From the NCBI RefSeq assembly GCF_014695975.1, contig NZ_JACJPI010000057.1, positions 1 through 39,154 on the forward strand: 39,154 nucleotides of DNA, read 5' to 3'. A program made the translations under genes and the position numbers. The notes under the pieces were generated by a model that made no database searches, was not told where the DNA came from, and worked only from the letters and a program-made list of their open reading frames with translations. Source of the stretch: Leptolyngbya sp. FACHB-321. Its GTDB lineage: Bacteria; Cyanobacteriota; Cyanobacteriia; Leptolyngbyales; Leptolyngbyaceae. Positions 1-8,459 of this stretch are shown here, piece by piece; the first letter of the stretch is position 1; the number at the start of each line of letters is the position of its first letter.

Positions 1-514
1 CTATTTAATTCTCTAGGTTCAGGCGGCCTCGGCTCGCTTCACTTTCGCTGCGCTTGCCTCACCGCTTATCTAACATAACAACAGAAGAAGGAAACGTCAA
101 GCAGGAAAAAAAATATTTTTTCTGGTATCTCCTCCGCTCTCACATTCGTTCAGTAAATCCTGCTCGCTCATCACTCGCTCTACGATATTTTCTGTAGCTA
201 GACCTCGTAGACTTTAATCAGCCGTCTGACCATAATTTTCATCACTCGCTCTAAGATCTCTTCCGTGGCTAGACCTCCTGTAAGACTCTAGCGACAATAG
301 CGATTGAATTGGTATGTTTAATCTCAATCCCTTCACTTGGCGGTACGTGGTTCTTAGCTTTTTCGATAGCTCAGAGTCCCATCCTTGGGTTTCTTGATGA
401 GCTAACGGCTGTTGAATGTCTTGGTAGCTTATATATAGCGACAGCAAGCAATGCGCTGGGTTCTTTTCCCTCGCACGAATCCACTAGTCCTGCTTGCAGG
501 GGCATGGGTAACGT
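1..514. other. No intact gene; decayed coding remnant and imperfect direct repeat
   Basis: I see no intact gene here. On the minus strand, 201-370 gives two protein-like pieces in different frames: one containing AIEKAKNHVPPSEGIEIKHT and IAIVARVLQE, then one containing GGLATEEILERVMKIMVRR. This suggests a frameshifted gene of unknown family. A related piece (GLATENIVERVM) follows in the second copy of an imperfect direct repeat of about 50 bp (169-218 and 240-290). The remnant is an inference from reading quality only. Confidence 0.35.
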
Positions 515-901
515 TTACTCTGATCGATAGCGCACTAAGGAACGAACTCGATCGCGTGGTAAACCGAGTTCTCGACTAATTGCCGCTTCAATTTGTGCTG
601 GCTCCGTTGTCGGAAACTCGAACCTTAGTTGTTTAAGTGCTGAGTTTGCCGTTTCAATAGTGATGGTTGAAAGACTTTGCTGTGGTTTGATAATGACGGT
701 AATCGATTCTACAGTCCGCGGGGGTTGTTGCTGTTGCTGACGATCGCCTTGTAGATACACCGTTGTACGGTTGGATCGAACCAACATTCGATCTGTCAAA
801 AGCCCGCTAGATAGCCAAAAGCCCAGTCCTAGCAATGGCAGTGCTAGCCAAAACTCTAGTCCTAGAGAATGCCACACTTGAGTCCATCGTAGTCGGGTCA
901 T
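515..901 (-). CDS. Small membrane protein of unknown function
   Basis: This 128-residue protein has one clear hydrophobic segment at about residues 15-35 (FWLALPLLGLGFWLSSGLL), a glutamine run at about residues 55-60, and a soluble C-terminal part ending in basic residues. That layout suggests a single-pass inner-membrane or thylakoid protein with a soluble tail. The region after the membrane segment (TVESITVIIKPQQSLSTITI) looks like a beta-rich domain. I do not recognise the family and assign no function. The neighbour on the other strand is a GNAT acetyltransferase 116 bp away, so the two genes are divergently transcribed and probably not functionally linked. Confidence 0.6.
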   Translation of the reverse strand: MTRLRWTQVWHSLGLEFWLALPLLGLGFWLSSGLLTDRMLVRSNRTTVYLQGDRQQQQQPPRTVESITVIIKPQQSLSTITIETANSALKQLRFEFPTTEPAQIEAAISRELGLPRDRVRSLVRYRSE

Positions 902-1017
902 TGGTACTTAGCCTTCTATATTAAACACACTACAGCAAGCCTATTTACGTTGTGGACCTTGCGCTATGAACCTTGAGCCTATGTTATACCAACACTTGAA
1001 GCGTCAAGCACCTATGA

Positions 1018-1533
1018 ATGATTGAAATTATTGAAGCAGATTTGAATGTACCTGCTCATGCTAAGGCGATGGTTCAGTTGATGGATGAGTATGCGCTCGA
1101 CCCAATGGGTGGTGGTAATGGTCTGTCAGATTACGTTAAAGCACATCTCCCAGCAGAGCTTGCAAAGAGAAAAGCCGCTCATGTTATTCTCGCGTTTGTC
1201 GATACCCAACCTACAGGACTTGTTGTTTGCTTAGAAGGATTTTCGACGTTTGCATGCCAGCCACTGCTGAATATTCATGATGTCATGGTTGCTACACCCT
1301 ATCGTGGTATGGGTTTGTCTAAACTGCTGCTACAGAAAGCGGAGGCGATCGCGATCTCCCTGGGTTGCTGCAAGCTCACTCTAGAAGTACTGGAAGGAAA
1401 TCAGGTAGCTCAGGCAGCTTATAGGGCATGCGGCTTCAGTGGCTATGAGCTAAACCCCCAGATGGGCAAGGCATTGTTTTGGGAGAAAAAACTAGGGACA
1501 GTGATAGATGAGGCGAAACATTCAAACAGTTGA
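1018..1533 (+). CDS. GNAT-family N-acetyltransferase
   Basis: This 171-residue protein is a GNAT-fold acetyltransferase. It would transfer an acetyl group from acetyl-CoA to an amine; the substrate cannot be told from sequence. The acetyl-CoA pyrophosphate-binding motif A is visible as VATPYRGMGLSKLLLQKAE at about residues 91-109, with the R-G-M-G core. It is followed by the motif B region ending in NQVAQAAYRACGFSGYEL, the usual asparagine-alanine-tyrosine-GF pattern. Length fits a single-domain member. The stop nearly abuts the next gene, a MOSC protein, so the two may be co-transcribed. Start is the ATG at 1018; an ATG four bases earlier is out of frame. Confidence 0.85.
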   Translation: MIEIIEADLNVPAHAKAMVQLMDEYALDPMGGGNGLSDYVKAHLPAELAKRKAAHVILAFVDTQPTGLVVCLEGFSTFACQPLLNIHDVMVATPYRGMGLSKLLLQKAEAIAISLGCCKLTLEVLEGNQVAQAAYRACGFSGYELNPQMGKALFWEKKLGTVIDEAKHSNS

Positions 1534-1601
1534 GATGTGATTGTAGCAATCACTCTGTTTTAGCAGATCTAATGGATAACCATGCCGTGGGGTGCCAGTG
1601 G

Positions 1602-2405
1602 ATGCCGGAGCTAGCTCAAATTTTTGTTTATCCTATTAAAGCGTTGGATGGCGTTGCAATCCTCCAAACGACGGTGCTGCCCAGTGGCGCATTGCAGTAT
1701 GACCGTGAGTTTGCGATCGTAGATGCAGAGGGCAACGTGATCAACGGCAAACGGACTGCTGAGGTGCATCGTATTCGTTCGAGCTTTGACTTAGAAACTC
1801 GCACGATTGCTTTAAGGATAGAAGGTGAGCCTGGAGCCACAACCTTTCATCTTGATGTGGAACGATCGCCTGTAGAGCAATGGTTAAGTGCGTACTTTGG
1901 TTTTGCGGTGACGCTGCTTCAGAATACAGAAACAGGTTTTCCGGATGACACAAATTCGCCGGGCCCAACGGTGATTAGCACCGAGACACTGCGGACGATC
2001 GCCGACTGGTTTCCTAACCTAAGTCTAGAGGCAGTCCGACGGCGCTTTCGATCGAACCTCGAAATTACTGGTGTCGAGCCATTTTGGGAAGACTGCCTGT
2101 TTGGGTCAGCCGTTGGCGAAGCTTCTTTGAAAGCGGATCGCGTGGTGCCGTTTCATATTGGCAACGTGCAGTTTGCAGGTGTGAACCCCTGCCAGCGCTG
2201 CATTGTCGTTACCCGTGATGCGATGACTGGCGAGCCGTATCCCCATTTTCAAAAGGTGTTTGTTGCCAAGCGGAAGGAAACCTTACCAGAGTGGGTAGAG
2301 GCTTCGCGCTTTAACCACTTTTATCGCTTAGCGGCTAACACTCGTGTAGTGCAGCCCCAAGCGGGAGCGACCCTACGAGTTGGTGATACGATCGCGCTGG
2401 ATTAG
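1602..2405 (+). CDS. MOSC domain-containing protein
   Basis: This protein of about 267 residues has an N-terminal MOSC beta-barrel (LAQIFVYPIKALDGV) and a C-terminal MOSC domain. The conserved cysteine lies in FAGVNPCQRCIVVTRD. MOSC proteins are sulfur-carrier or molybdenum-cofactor-linked proteins; YiiM/YcbX and mARC are relatives that reduce N-hydroxylated compounds. I chose the ATG at 1602 because its product starts exactly where family members begin (MPELAQIFVYPIK). A TTG 72 bases upstream would add a non-conserved leader overlapping the stop of the acetyltransferase. The physiological substrate is unknown. Confidence 0.85.
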   Translation: MPELAQIFVYPIKALDGVAILQTTVLPSGALQYDREFAIVDAEGNVINGKRTAEVHRIRSSFDLETRTIALRIEGEPGATTFHLDVERSPVEQWLSAYFGFAVTLLQNTETGFPDDTNSPGPTVISTETLRTIADWFPNLSLEAVRRRFRSNLEITGVEPFWEDCLFGSAVGEASLKADRVVPFHIGNVQFAGVNPCQRCIVVTRDAMTGEPYPHFQKVFVAKRKETLPEWVEASRFNHFYRLAANTRVVQPQAGATLRVGDTIALD

Positions 2406-2428
2406 TGGCGGCAATAGCAACGCAAGCT

Positions 2429-2641
2429 CTACGGCAACGTGAACCCTGTGCGTTTTTCTACATAGTCCAAAATAGTTTGATAGGAATCAGGATCGCTTTG
2501 CTGAGTGACGATGATCGTTGTGTTGCCATCTAGTAAGGCAAAGGAAACTCTCGCATTAGGCACGTAGCAGAATGCAGTAACTCGATCAAGGTCGACCACG
2601 TAAGTATTTCGCTCAAAATTGAGTTTGATCCAGTAAGCCAC
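2429..2641 (-). CDS. Conserved small hypothetical protein
   Basis: This is a 70-residue protein starting at a GTG codon. Its sequence reads like a compact beta-rich domain: alternating strands such as YVVDLDRVTAFCYVP and ARVSFALLDGNTTIIV, then an amphipathic helix and the tail YVEKRTGFTLP. No catalytic motif or membrane segment is visible. It lies tail-to-tail with the MOSC gene, 23 bp away. Composition and layout suggest a real cyanobacterial gene of unknown function rather than a chance frame. Confidence 0.55.
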   Translation of the reverse strand: MAYWIKLNFERNTYVVDLDRVTAFCYVPNARVSFALLDGNTTIIVTQQSDPDSYQTILDYVEKRTGFTLP

Positions 2642-2737
2642 GCGAACTTATCCGCTCTAAGACCAGCCTCACCTTACCACCCCTCGGAATATGTAGCCAG
2701 TGGGAGGATATACCATACGATGGGCTGAGATACAGGG

Positions 2738-2787
2738 TTAAAGGCTAAAGGCTGAAAGCTAATGGCTGACGGCTAACCGTCGGCTAC
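2738..2787. repeat. Degenerate heptamer repeat (GGCTAAA type)
   Basis: The segment reads as successive imperfect copies of GGCTAAA/GGCTGAA and ends in a small hairpin (GACGG-ctaa-CCGTC). The same heptamer, read from the other strand as TTTAGCC, recurs at 12177-12197. Short tandem heptamer repeats of this kind are common between cyanobacterial genes. Confidence 0.6.
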
Positions 2788-2819
2788 CAACTTCGATCGC
2801 AGAAAGCTATCGTGAGAGT

Positions 2820-4658
2820 ATGAGGAATTTTCACCGAAATCGGCTGAGACAACGCTGGCAGAGTTTGCGGCAGTCGTTGTCGATGTATCAATACTGTGGA
2901 CGGGCGATCGCCTTGGTGTGGACAACCAATCGTGCGCTGACTATTGCTCTCATGGTGCTAACCTTGATTGCTGGTTTGCTTCCGGGGGCGATCGCCTATG
3001 TAGGCAAGCTTATTGTTGATGGTGTTGTGCAGGCAGCGCGATCGGGACTGGCGGACGATCGCTGGCAGACCCTGACATATCTAGGCATTGAAGCGGGACT
3101 GATCGCACTTCAGGCAGGCTGCAAACAGGGGTTAGCGCTCTGTCAATCGCTACTGCGTGCACTACTAGGTCACAAGGTCAACGTACTCATTCTTGAAAAG
3201 GCGCTCACTCTGGACATGGCGCACTTCGAGGACTCGGAGTTCTATGACAAAATGGCGCGGGCGCGGCGAGAAGCGTCTAGCCGTCCACTTAGTTTAGTAG
3301 GGCGCACCTTTGGGTTGGTACAAGACGCTCTCTCACTGCTGACCTACGGCAGCTTGCTGCTAAATTTCTCTGCTTGGGCAGTGCTGGTGCTGATGGTGGC
3401 AGCGATTCCTGTATTTATTGCTGAGACACGCTTTGCCGGAGCCGCCTTTCGTCTGTTCCGCTGGCGTGCTCCTGAAGTGCGGCAGCAAAACTATCTGGAA
3501 TGGCTACTTTCTAACGATACAGCGGCAATGGAAGTCAAGCTGTATCAGCTGGGCCCCATGCTGTTGCGTCGCTACCGCAACATTTTCCATCAGCTTTACG
3601 GCGAAGACCGAGATTTAACCATTCGTCGGGGGCTGTGGAGCTATCTACTGGGACTCTTAAGCACCACTGCTTTTTACGCCGCCTATGTGTGGATTGTGTG
3701 GGAGGCGATCGCTGGGGCGATTTCTCTCGGCGACCTGACGATGTATCTCGTTGTGTTCCGTCAGGGGCAAACAACCTTCGCTTCCATTTTGAGCGCGATC
3801 GGTGGCATGTATGAAGATAGTCTCTACCTGTCAAATCTCTATGAGTACCTGGAACAACCCATTGCAACACCCTTGGGTTATGCAGCTCACGGTCTATCAC
3901 CAGGCGATGGCTTGCGCTTTGAGGCCGTTACCTTTAGCTATCCCGGTAGCTCTGAGCCTGCGCTAGAGGCAGTATCGCTGCATTTGAAACCGGGCGAAAA
4001 GTTGGCGATCGTGGGCGAAAATGGCTCTGGCAAAACTACTCTTATCAAGCTACTGACACGTCTATATATTCCAGACAGTGGGCGCATTCTGTTAGACGGC
4101 TTGGATCTGCGTGAATGGAATCCTGCCGTACTTCAGCAGCGCATCGGTGTGATTTTTCAAAACTTTGTGCGGTATCAATTTACCGTCGGCGAGAATATTG
4201 GTGCAGGTGATGTGAACTTTATGGAAGATGAAATGCGTTGGCAAGCTGCCGCAGAAAAAGGCACGGCACAGCCTTTTATTGCCTCGCTGCCCGACAACTA
4301 TCACACTCAGCTCGGACGGTGGTTTAAGAGTGGTCGTGAGCTATCGGGCGGTCAGTGGCAAAAAATAGCCCTTTCGCGAGCCTTCATGCGAACCCAAGCC
4401 GACATTTTGGTGCTGGATGAACCGACTGCCGCCATGGATGCTGAAGCTGAAGTTCAAATTTTCGATCACTTTCGCGCCATGACGCAAAACCAGATGGCGA
4501 TTCTCATCTCTCATCGGTTTTCAACAGTGCGGATGGCAGACCAGATTGTAGTGCTACAAGGTGGCAAAGTGGTCGAACATGGCAACCATGACGAACTGCT
4601 GCGATCGGGCAAGCGCTACGCTCAACTGTTCTCGCTACAAGCAGCAGGGTATCGGTAG
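2820..4658 (+). CDS. ABC transporter, fused permease and ATPase
   Basis: This 612-residue half-transporter has an N-terminal transmembrane domain (about residues 35-330, several hydrophobic helices) and a C-terminal nucleotide-binding domain. Walker A is GENGSGKTT at about 399-407, the Q-loop glutamine is near 447, the ABC signature LSGGQ is at 508-512, Walker B with its glutamate is ILVLDEP at 529-535, and the H-loop histidine is in ILISHRFS near 565. The arrangement is that of an exporter of the lipid/peptide/drug type, working as a dimer in the plasma membrane. The substrate cannot be deduced. The gene stands alone between a small hypothetical gene and a phycobilisome-like gene. Confidence 0.9.
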   Translation: MRNFHRNRLRQRWQSLRQSLSMYQYCGRAIALVWTTNRALTIALMVLTLIAGLLPGAIAYVGKLIVDGVVQAARSGLADDRWQTLTYLGIEAGLIALQAGCKQGLALCQSLLRALLGHKVNVLILEKALTLDMAHFEDSEFYDKMARARREASSRPLSLVGRTFGLVQDALSLLTYGSLLLNFSAWAVLVLMVAAIPVFIAETRFAGAAFRLFRWRAPEVRQQNYLEWLLSNDTAAMEVKLYQLGPMLLRRYRNIFHQLYGEDRDLTIRRGLWSYLLGLLSTTAFYAAYVWIVWEAIAGAISLGDLTMYLVVFRQGQTTFASILSAIGGMYEDSLYLSNLYEYLEQPIATPLGYAAHGLSPGDGLRFEAVTFSYPGSSEPALEAVSLHLKPGEKLAIVGENGSGKTTLIKLLTRLYIPDSGRILLDGLDLREWNPAVLQQRIGVIFQNFVRYQFTVGENIGAGDVNFMEDEMRWQAAAEKGTAQPFIASLPDNYHTQLGRWFKSGRELSGGQWQKIALSRAFMRTQADILVLDEPTAAMDAEAEVQIFDHFRAMTQNQMAILISHRFSTVRMADQIVVLQGGKVVEHGNHDELLRSGKRYAQLFSLQAAGYR

Positions 4659-4753
4659 GAGGACAGTGAAAGGCAAAAGGCAAAAGGTACAAGTTTCCTA
4701 GCCTCTGGTGCTTGATGCTGGTATCTTGGCAGCCCGGAGTTCCATCAACAGAA

Positions 4754-5236
4754 TTATGTATTGCGGGGTTTCCCTAATGCCACCCGATTAAGCTCAAGGA
4801 TGGGGCAGAACATACTGGCTTGCTGTGGAGTCAAATGCTGTTTGACCACTTGCTGCATCACTTCGTAGGTGGCATTGCAGCTTTTTTCAGCGCCAAAGGC
4901 TTTCATAATAGTCTGAAACCACAAGAGAAACCGTTCGCGCAAGGTTTCAGGATCATCCATTAGCATGGCGATCGCAGAATAGCGGAGTACCCGCACGGTA
5001 TCGCGCTTCCATTTTGCACTTACGTCTTCCTTACCGCTGTGGAAGAGCATGGGGTCGAGCGATCGCATTTTTGCTTCTACCTGTTGCACGATCGCACTTT
5101 CTACCAACTGAAGCGTTTGATAGGTCTGCAACCGCAGGCTAAAGGACTGGACATAAGCATCGACAAAGGCTAGTTCTTCATCGCTGGCAAAGCGACCATC
5201 CGTATCCATACTTAACTTTTCTAACTGGCTCAACAT
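4754..5236 (-). CDS. Phycobilisome-family protein lacking the bilin cysteine
   Basis: This 160-residue protein fits the globin-fold phycobilisome family in length and pattern. Its central segment WKRDTVRVLRYSAIAMLMDD lines up with the chromophore-binding helix of allophycocyanin and phycocyanin, where the usual sequence is C-x-R-D followed by a Y/R-rich helix. Here the position of the bilin-attaching cysteine is tryptophan 76, while the R-D pair is kept. The C-terminal part (NATYEVMQQVVKQHL) also fits. Cysteines at 120 and 144 lie outside the usual attachment site. It is probably a chromophore-free paralogue, perhaps with a structural, assembly or regulatory role. No other phycobilisome gene is nearby. 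Confidence 0.75.
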   Translation of the reverse strand: MLSQLEKLSMDTDGRFASDEELAFVDAYVQSFSLRLQTYQTLQLVESAIVQQVEAKMRSLDPMLFHSGKEDVSAKWKRDTVRVLRYSAIAMLMDDPETLRERFLLWFQTIMKAFGAEKSCNATYEVMQQVVKQHLTPQQASMFCPILELNRVALGKPRNT

Positions 5237-5490
5237 TGGTAAGACCTCTTACAGGTTTCAGTTGGCTCAGTATACCCAGGGGCAAGTACTTTAGAACTCT
5301 TAATCTATTTTGAGCGTGTGTATACGGAGGTACCTTGCTGATATCCGGAAAGTTTCATGAAAACAACTTTCTTTGGTAGTAGTTTCACACAATGCTCTGA
5401 AAAAAAGTGGTGATAGTAGGAGAACTGTCCTGATTGCCAGGTAATCACTTAGAAATAAAGCGGCAGACCATTAGTTAGGGAACTTCTAAA

Positions 5491-6870
5491 ATGCTGGACG
5501 CGATCGCCCAGACGCTGGTAGAGCAAACTGCTAAGCCCGTTCCACCTGCCAATGTTGATACTCAAGCTGCCCTGGTCGCTCCCCAACAAATCACTGTTCC
5601 CGTCCTCAATCCGACTGTGAGCGCTCCGGAGTCAATGCCGCCCGTTTCTTTGACTCAAGCCGCGCCCATCGCTAGTACAAAATCAGTTGCGGTTCAAAGA
5701 AATAGTCAACCAGCTAACACCGAGACCGCTACTTCCAGGAGCACACAGCCTGCCTATTCTTCAGCAAATAAGCCTTTAGTAAATGAGGCTCAAGCGGATA
5801 AAGTTTTAGTAGACAAGGCGACGCAAAACGTTACGACGGCTCAAGCTGCGGAGTCCGATCGCAGTCAACTCTTTAAGCAAGCCACTGGCGATCAGCGGCT
5901 AGTGCTAAAGCAAAAACTGGCAGACATTGTTGCTAAAGACAAAGCTCTAAAAGAAGCAAAACTGCGGGCAAATCTGGAAGCAGAAGTGATCGCGCTTGCT
6001 CAAGCCAGACAGTTTGCTCAGGCACGGCAAATGGCTCAAAATGCAATGTTATCCCCCGAAACTCAGGCAGACCTACTGGCGCAAATTAATGCGATCGCGG
6101 CTAGGCGACCGTTTCGATCAACTATTGCAACAAAGCCAAGGCTGCCAAAAGTACCTTTAGTTAGAATCAAAACCAAAGCCCTGGAGCCAACAACATCAGG
6201 GCGATCGCTGCCCCAGGTGGTGCCATACACTTCGTCCCCCAACACGCCGCAGTACAGCTACATACCACCAGCGCCACCGAATTATGTCGGCTACTCCCTC
6301 AATGGAGTTGGGGGAAAGATCGGCGGAATCGGTGTGGTCGTGGACAATAGTGTACCTGACTTCAATGGGCAAAACTGGACGGCAACCGCTACGGGCACCC
6401 GTTCCAACGCTGATCTTTGGAATGGGTTGAGCTTCATTTTTCCCTTAGCATCACCAGCACCCATTACTTCTCGCTTTGGCTGGCGAGTCCATCCCATCAG
6501 GGGCAATCGGCGCTTTCACAGTGGCACGGACATTGGTGCGCCGATGGGTACACCCGTTTTAGCAGCAGCGTCTGGTAAGGTGGCGCTTTCTGATCAGTTG
6601 GGTGGCTATGGGCTAACAGTCATTTTGTCACACCAAGACAATACACGCGAAACTCTCTACGCACATCTTTCGGCACTAATGGTTAAACCGGGTCAATGGG
6701 TTGAAAAAGGTGATGTTATCGGGCGAGTGGGTAGCACTGGCTTATCGACAGGTCCCCACCTGCATTTTGAGCTGCGCCAGAAAACAGCTCGTGGCTGGCA
6801 GGCGATCGACCCTGGCGTACCGTTGAAAGCTGCTCTAGCACGTTTGGTGAAGGCAAGGCAAGCAGGCTAG
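5491..6870 (+). CDS. M23 (LytM-type) peptidoglycan peptidase
   Basis: This 459-residue protein has a C-terminal M23 zinc endopeptidase domain at about residues 320-440. Zinc ligands are His343 and Asp347 in HSGTDIG, and the second histidine of HLHFE near 423-425 completes the site, so catalytic residues are intact. Such enzymes cut peptide cross-links in peptidoglycan during growth or division. The N-terminal 150 residues are rich in Pro, Ala, Gln and Val (low complexity), followed by an alanine/lysine-rich probable coiled coil at about 140-200. No signal peptide or membrane segment is visible from the first ATG, and an in-frame stop lies four codons upstream. The export signal is therefore missing, or the annotated start hides a frameshift. 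Confidence 0.85.
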   Translation: MLDAIAQTLVEQTAKPVPPANVDTQAALVAPQQITVPVLNPTVSAPESMPPVSLTQAAPIASTKSVAVQRNSQPANTETATSRSTQPAYSSANKPLVNEAQADKVLVDKATQNVTTAQAAESDRSQLFKQATGDQRLVLKQKLADIVAKDKALKEAKLRANLEAEVIALAQARQFAQARQMAQNAMLSPETQADLLAQINAIAARRPFRSTIATKPRLPKVPLVRIKTKALEPTTSGRSLPQVVPYTSSPNTPQYSYIPPAPPNYVGYSLNGVGGKIGGIGVVVDNSVPDFNGQNWTATATGTRSNADLWNGLSFIFPLASPAPITSRFGWRVHPIRGNRRFHSGTDIGAPMGTPVLAAASGKVALSDQLGGYGLTVILSHQDNTRETLYAHLSALMVKPGQWVEKGDVIGRVGSTGLSTGPHLHFELRQKTARGWQAIDPGVPLKAALARLVKARQAG

Positions 6871-6889
6871 CTGTTGGAGCAACTTTAAA

Positions 6890-6966
6890 TGTGTGAAGTG
6901 GAGAAGAGGCGAAAGAGTGGAGGGGTGGAGAGGCGAAGGGGTAAAGGGGTGAGAAAGTGGAGAAGT
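6890..6966. repeat. Purine-rich intergenic repeat
   Basis: This is a run of near-repeats of GTGGAGAGGCGAAGGGG type with almost no pyrimidine tracts. Similar purine-rich stretches occur at 12055-12095 and 23318-23362, and in reverse at 16900-16935. They look like a dispersed low-complexity family between genes. Confidence 0.5.
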
Positions 6967-7080
6967 ATGTCTTCAAGCGAAATGGTTGTGAGTCATGCGG
7001 TGACGCTCATGGCTGTGTAATGATCCATTGAGGTAAGTGGGCGTAGTAGCAACGAAGGCTGTTTTTGGGATGCACTGGAG

Positions 7081-8457
7081 TTACTGCCATCCAGGAACCC
7101 AGGATGTTCCAGCAAGAGGTAACCGCGCCATTGCAGCGGCTTCAACGGTAAGGGCAACTAGATCTTCGCGCTCTAGATGGTGGACGTTTTGTTTACCGCA
7201 AGCACGGGCGATCGTGGTCAATTCCATATTCAACGTTTTGAGGTAGTTTTGCACCCGACGCGCACCGACTTCTGGTTCTAGCCGTTTTTCCAGAATAGCG
7301 TCCTGCGTGGTGACACCCACGGGGCACTTTCCAGTATGGCAATGGTGGCAGTAACCAGGAGCCGTGTTGATCGCCGCATAATCTTCCACTGCTGAGTGGT
7401 GTTCACCCTGTTGGATGTAGGTTTCACTATTGCAGCCTAATGCAATGAGAATGCCTTGCCCGATCGATACTGCATCCGCGCCCATCGCAATTGCTTTAGC
7501 CACATCAGCTCCGGTACGAATGCCACCAGACACAATGAGTTGCACCTTACCTTTCATATTCAGATCTTCGAGAGCATCGACTGCCTGACGCACGGCTGCC
7601 AGCGTGGGAATGCCCACGTGTTCGATAAAAACAGTTTGGGTTGCTGCCGTTCCGCCCTGCATTCCATCAACGACGATCACATCGGCACCGGCATGAACCG
7701 CAAGTTTGACATCATTGAACGTGCGTGAGGCTCCTACTTTCACGTAGATAGGCTTTTCCCAATCGGTGAGTTCTCGTAACTCCTGAATTTTAATGGTGAG
7801 GTCATCGGGACCTGTCCAGTCGGGGTGACGGCAGGCGGAGCGCTGATCCACCCCTTCAGGTAAGGTTCGCATTTCCGCGACTCGTGGATTGATTTTTTGC
7901 CCCAGCAGCATGCCGCCACCACCGGGTTTTGCGCCCTGCCCAATGACAATTTCGATCGCGTCTGCTTTTCGCACATCATCGGGATTAAACCCATAACGGG
8001 ACGGTAAGCATTGATAGATTAGGGTTTTGGATGACAGCCGTTCTTCGGGAGTCATGCCACCATCACCAGTCGTCGTCGAAGTGCCAACAGCCGTTGCCGC
8101 AAGCCCCAGTGCTTCTTTGACGTTGGCAGATAGGGAGCCAAAACTCATGCCGGCGATCGTGATGGGAATCTCTAACTCAATGGGTTTTGTGGCATATCGA
8201 GTCCCCAAAATGGTTTTGGTCGTACATTTCTCCCGATAGCCTTCTAGCGGATAGCGCGAGAGGGATGATCCCAAAAACATTAGATCATCAAAGTGAGGCA
8301 GCCGACGCTTGGCACCTAACCCACGGATTTCATAAAGACCATGTGCCGCTGCATTTTGAATGTAGCTAATCATGCGGCTGTCATAACCCCATGAAGCCTC
8401 ACGAGAGATAGGGTGATGTGATTGAGACGGATCAGCTTGAGAGTGAGGCATGTTCAT
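7081..8457 (-). CDS. mgsC: N-methylglutamate synthase subunit C (FMN-binding glutamate synthase domain)
   Basis: This 458-residue protein matches the FMN- and iron-sulfur-containing synthase domain of glutamate synthase as a stand-alone subunit (MgsC, also called GlxD). Visible are the glycine-rich loop GQGAKPGGGGML (173-184), VDGMQGGTAA (263-272), the phosphate-binding SGGIRTG (310-316) and cysteines 370, 373 and 378 in CHHCHTGKCPVGV. These cysteines fit the iron-sulfur site of the family. In NMG synthase this subunit forms N-methylglutamate from 2-oxoglutarate and the methylamine released from gamma-glutamylmethylamide. It begins two bases after the mgsB stop, so it is translationally linked. 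It is the last gene of the cluster. An ordinary GltB is much longer and fused. Confidence 0.85.
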   Translation of the reverse strand: MNMPHSQADPSQSHHPISREASWGYDSRMISYIQNAAAHGLYEIRGLGAKRRLPHFDDLMFLGSSLSRYPLEGYREKCTTKTILGTRYATKPIELEIPITIAGMSFGSLSANVKEALGLAATAVGTSTTTGDGGMTPEERLSSKTLIYQCLPSRYGFNPDDVRKADAIEIVIGQGAKPGGGGMLLGQKINPRVAEMRTLPEGVDQRSACRHPDWTGPDDLTIKIQELRELTDWEKPIYVKVGASRTFNDVKLAVHAGADVIVVDGMQGGTAATQTVFIEHVGIPTLAAVRQAVDALEDLNMKGKVQLIVSGGIRTGADVAKAIAMGADAVSIGQGILIALGCNSETYIQQGEHHSAVEDYAAINTAPGYCHHCHTGKCPVGVTTQDAILEKRLEPEVGARRVQNYLKTLNMELTTIARACGKQNVHHLEREDLVALTVEAAAMARLPLAGTSWVPGWQ

Positions 8458-8459
8458 TG

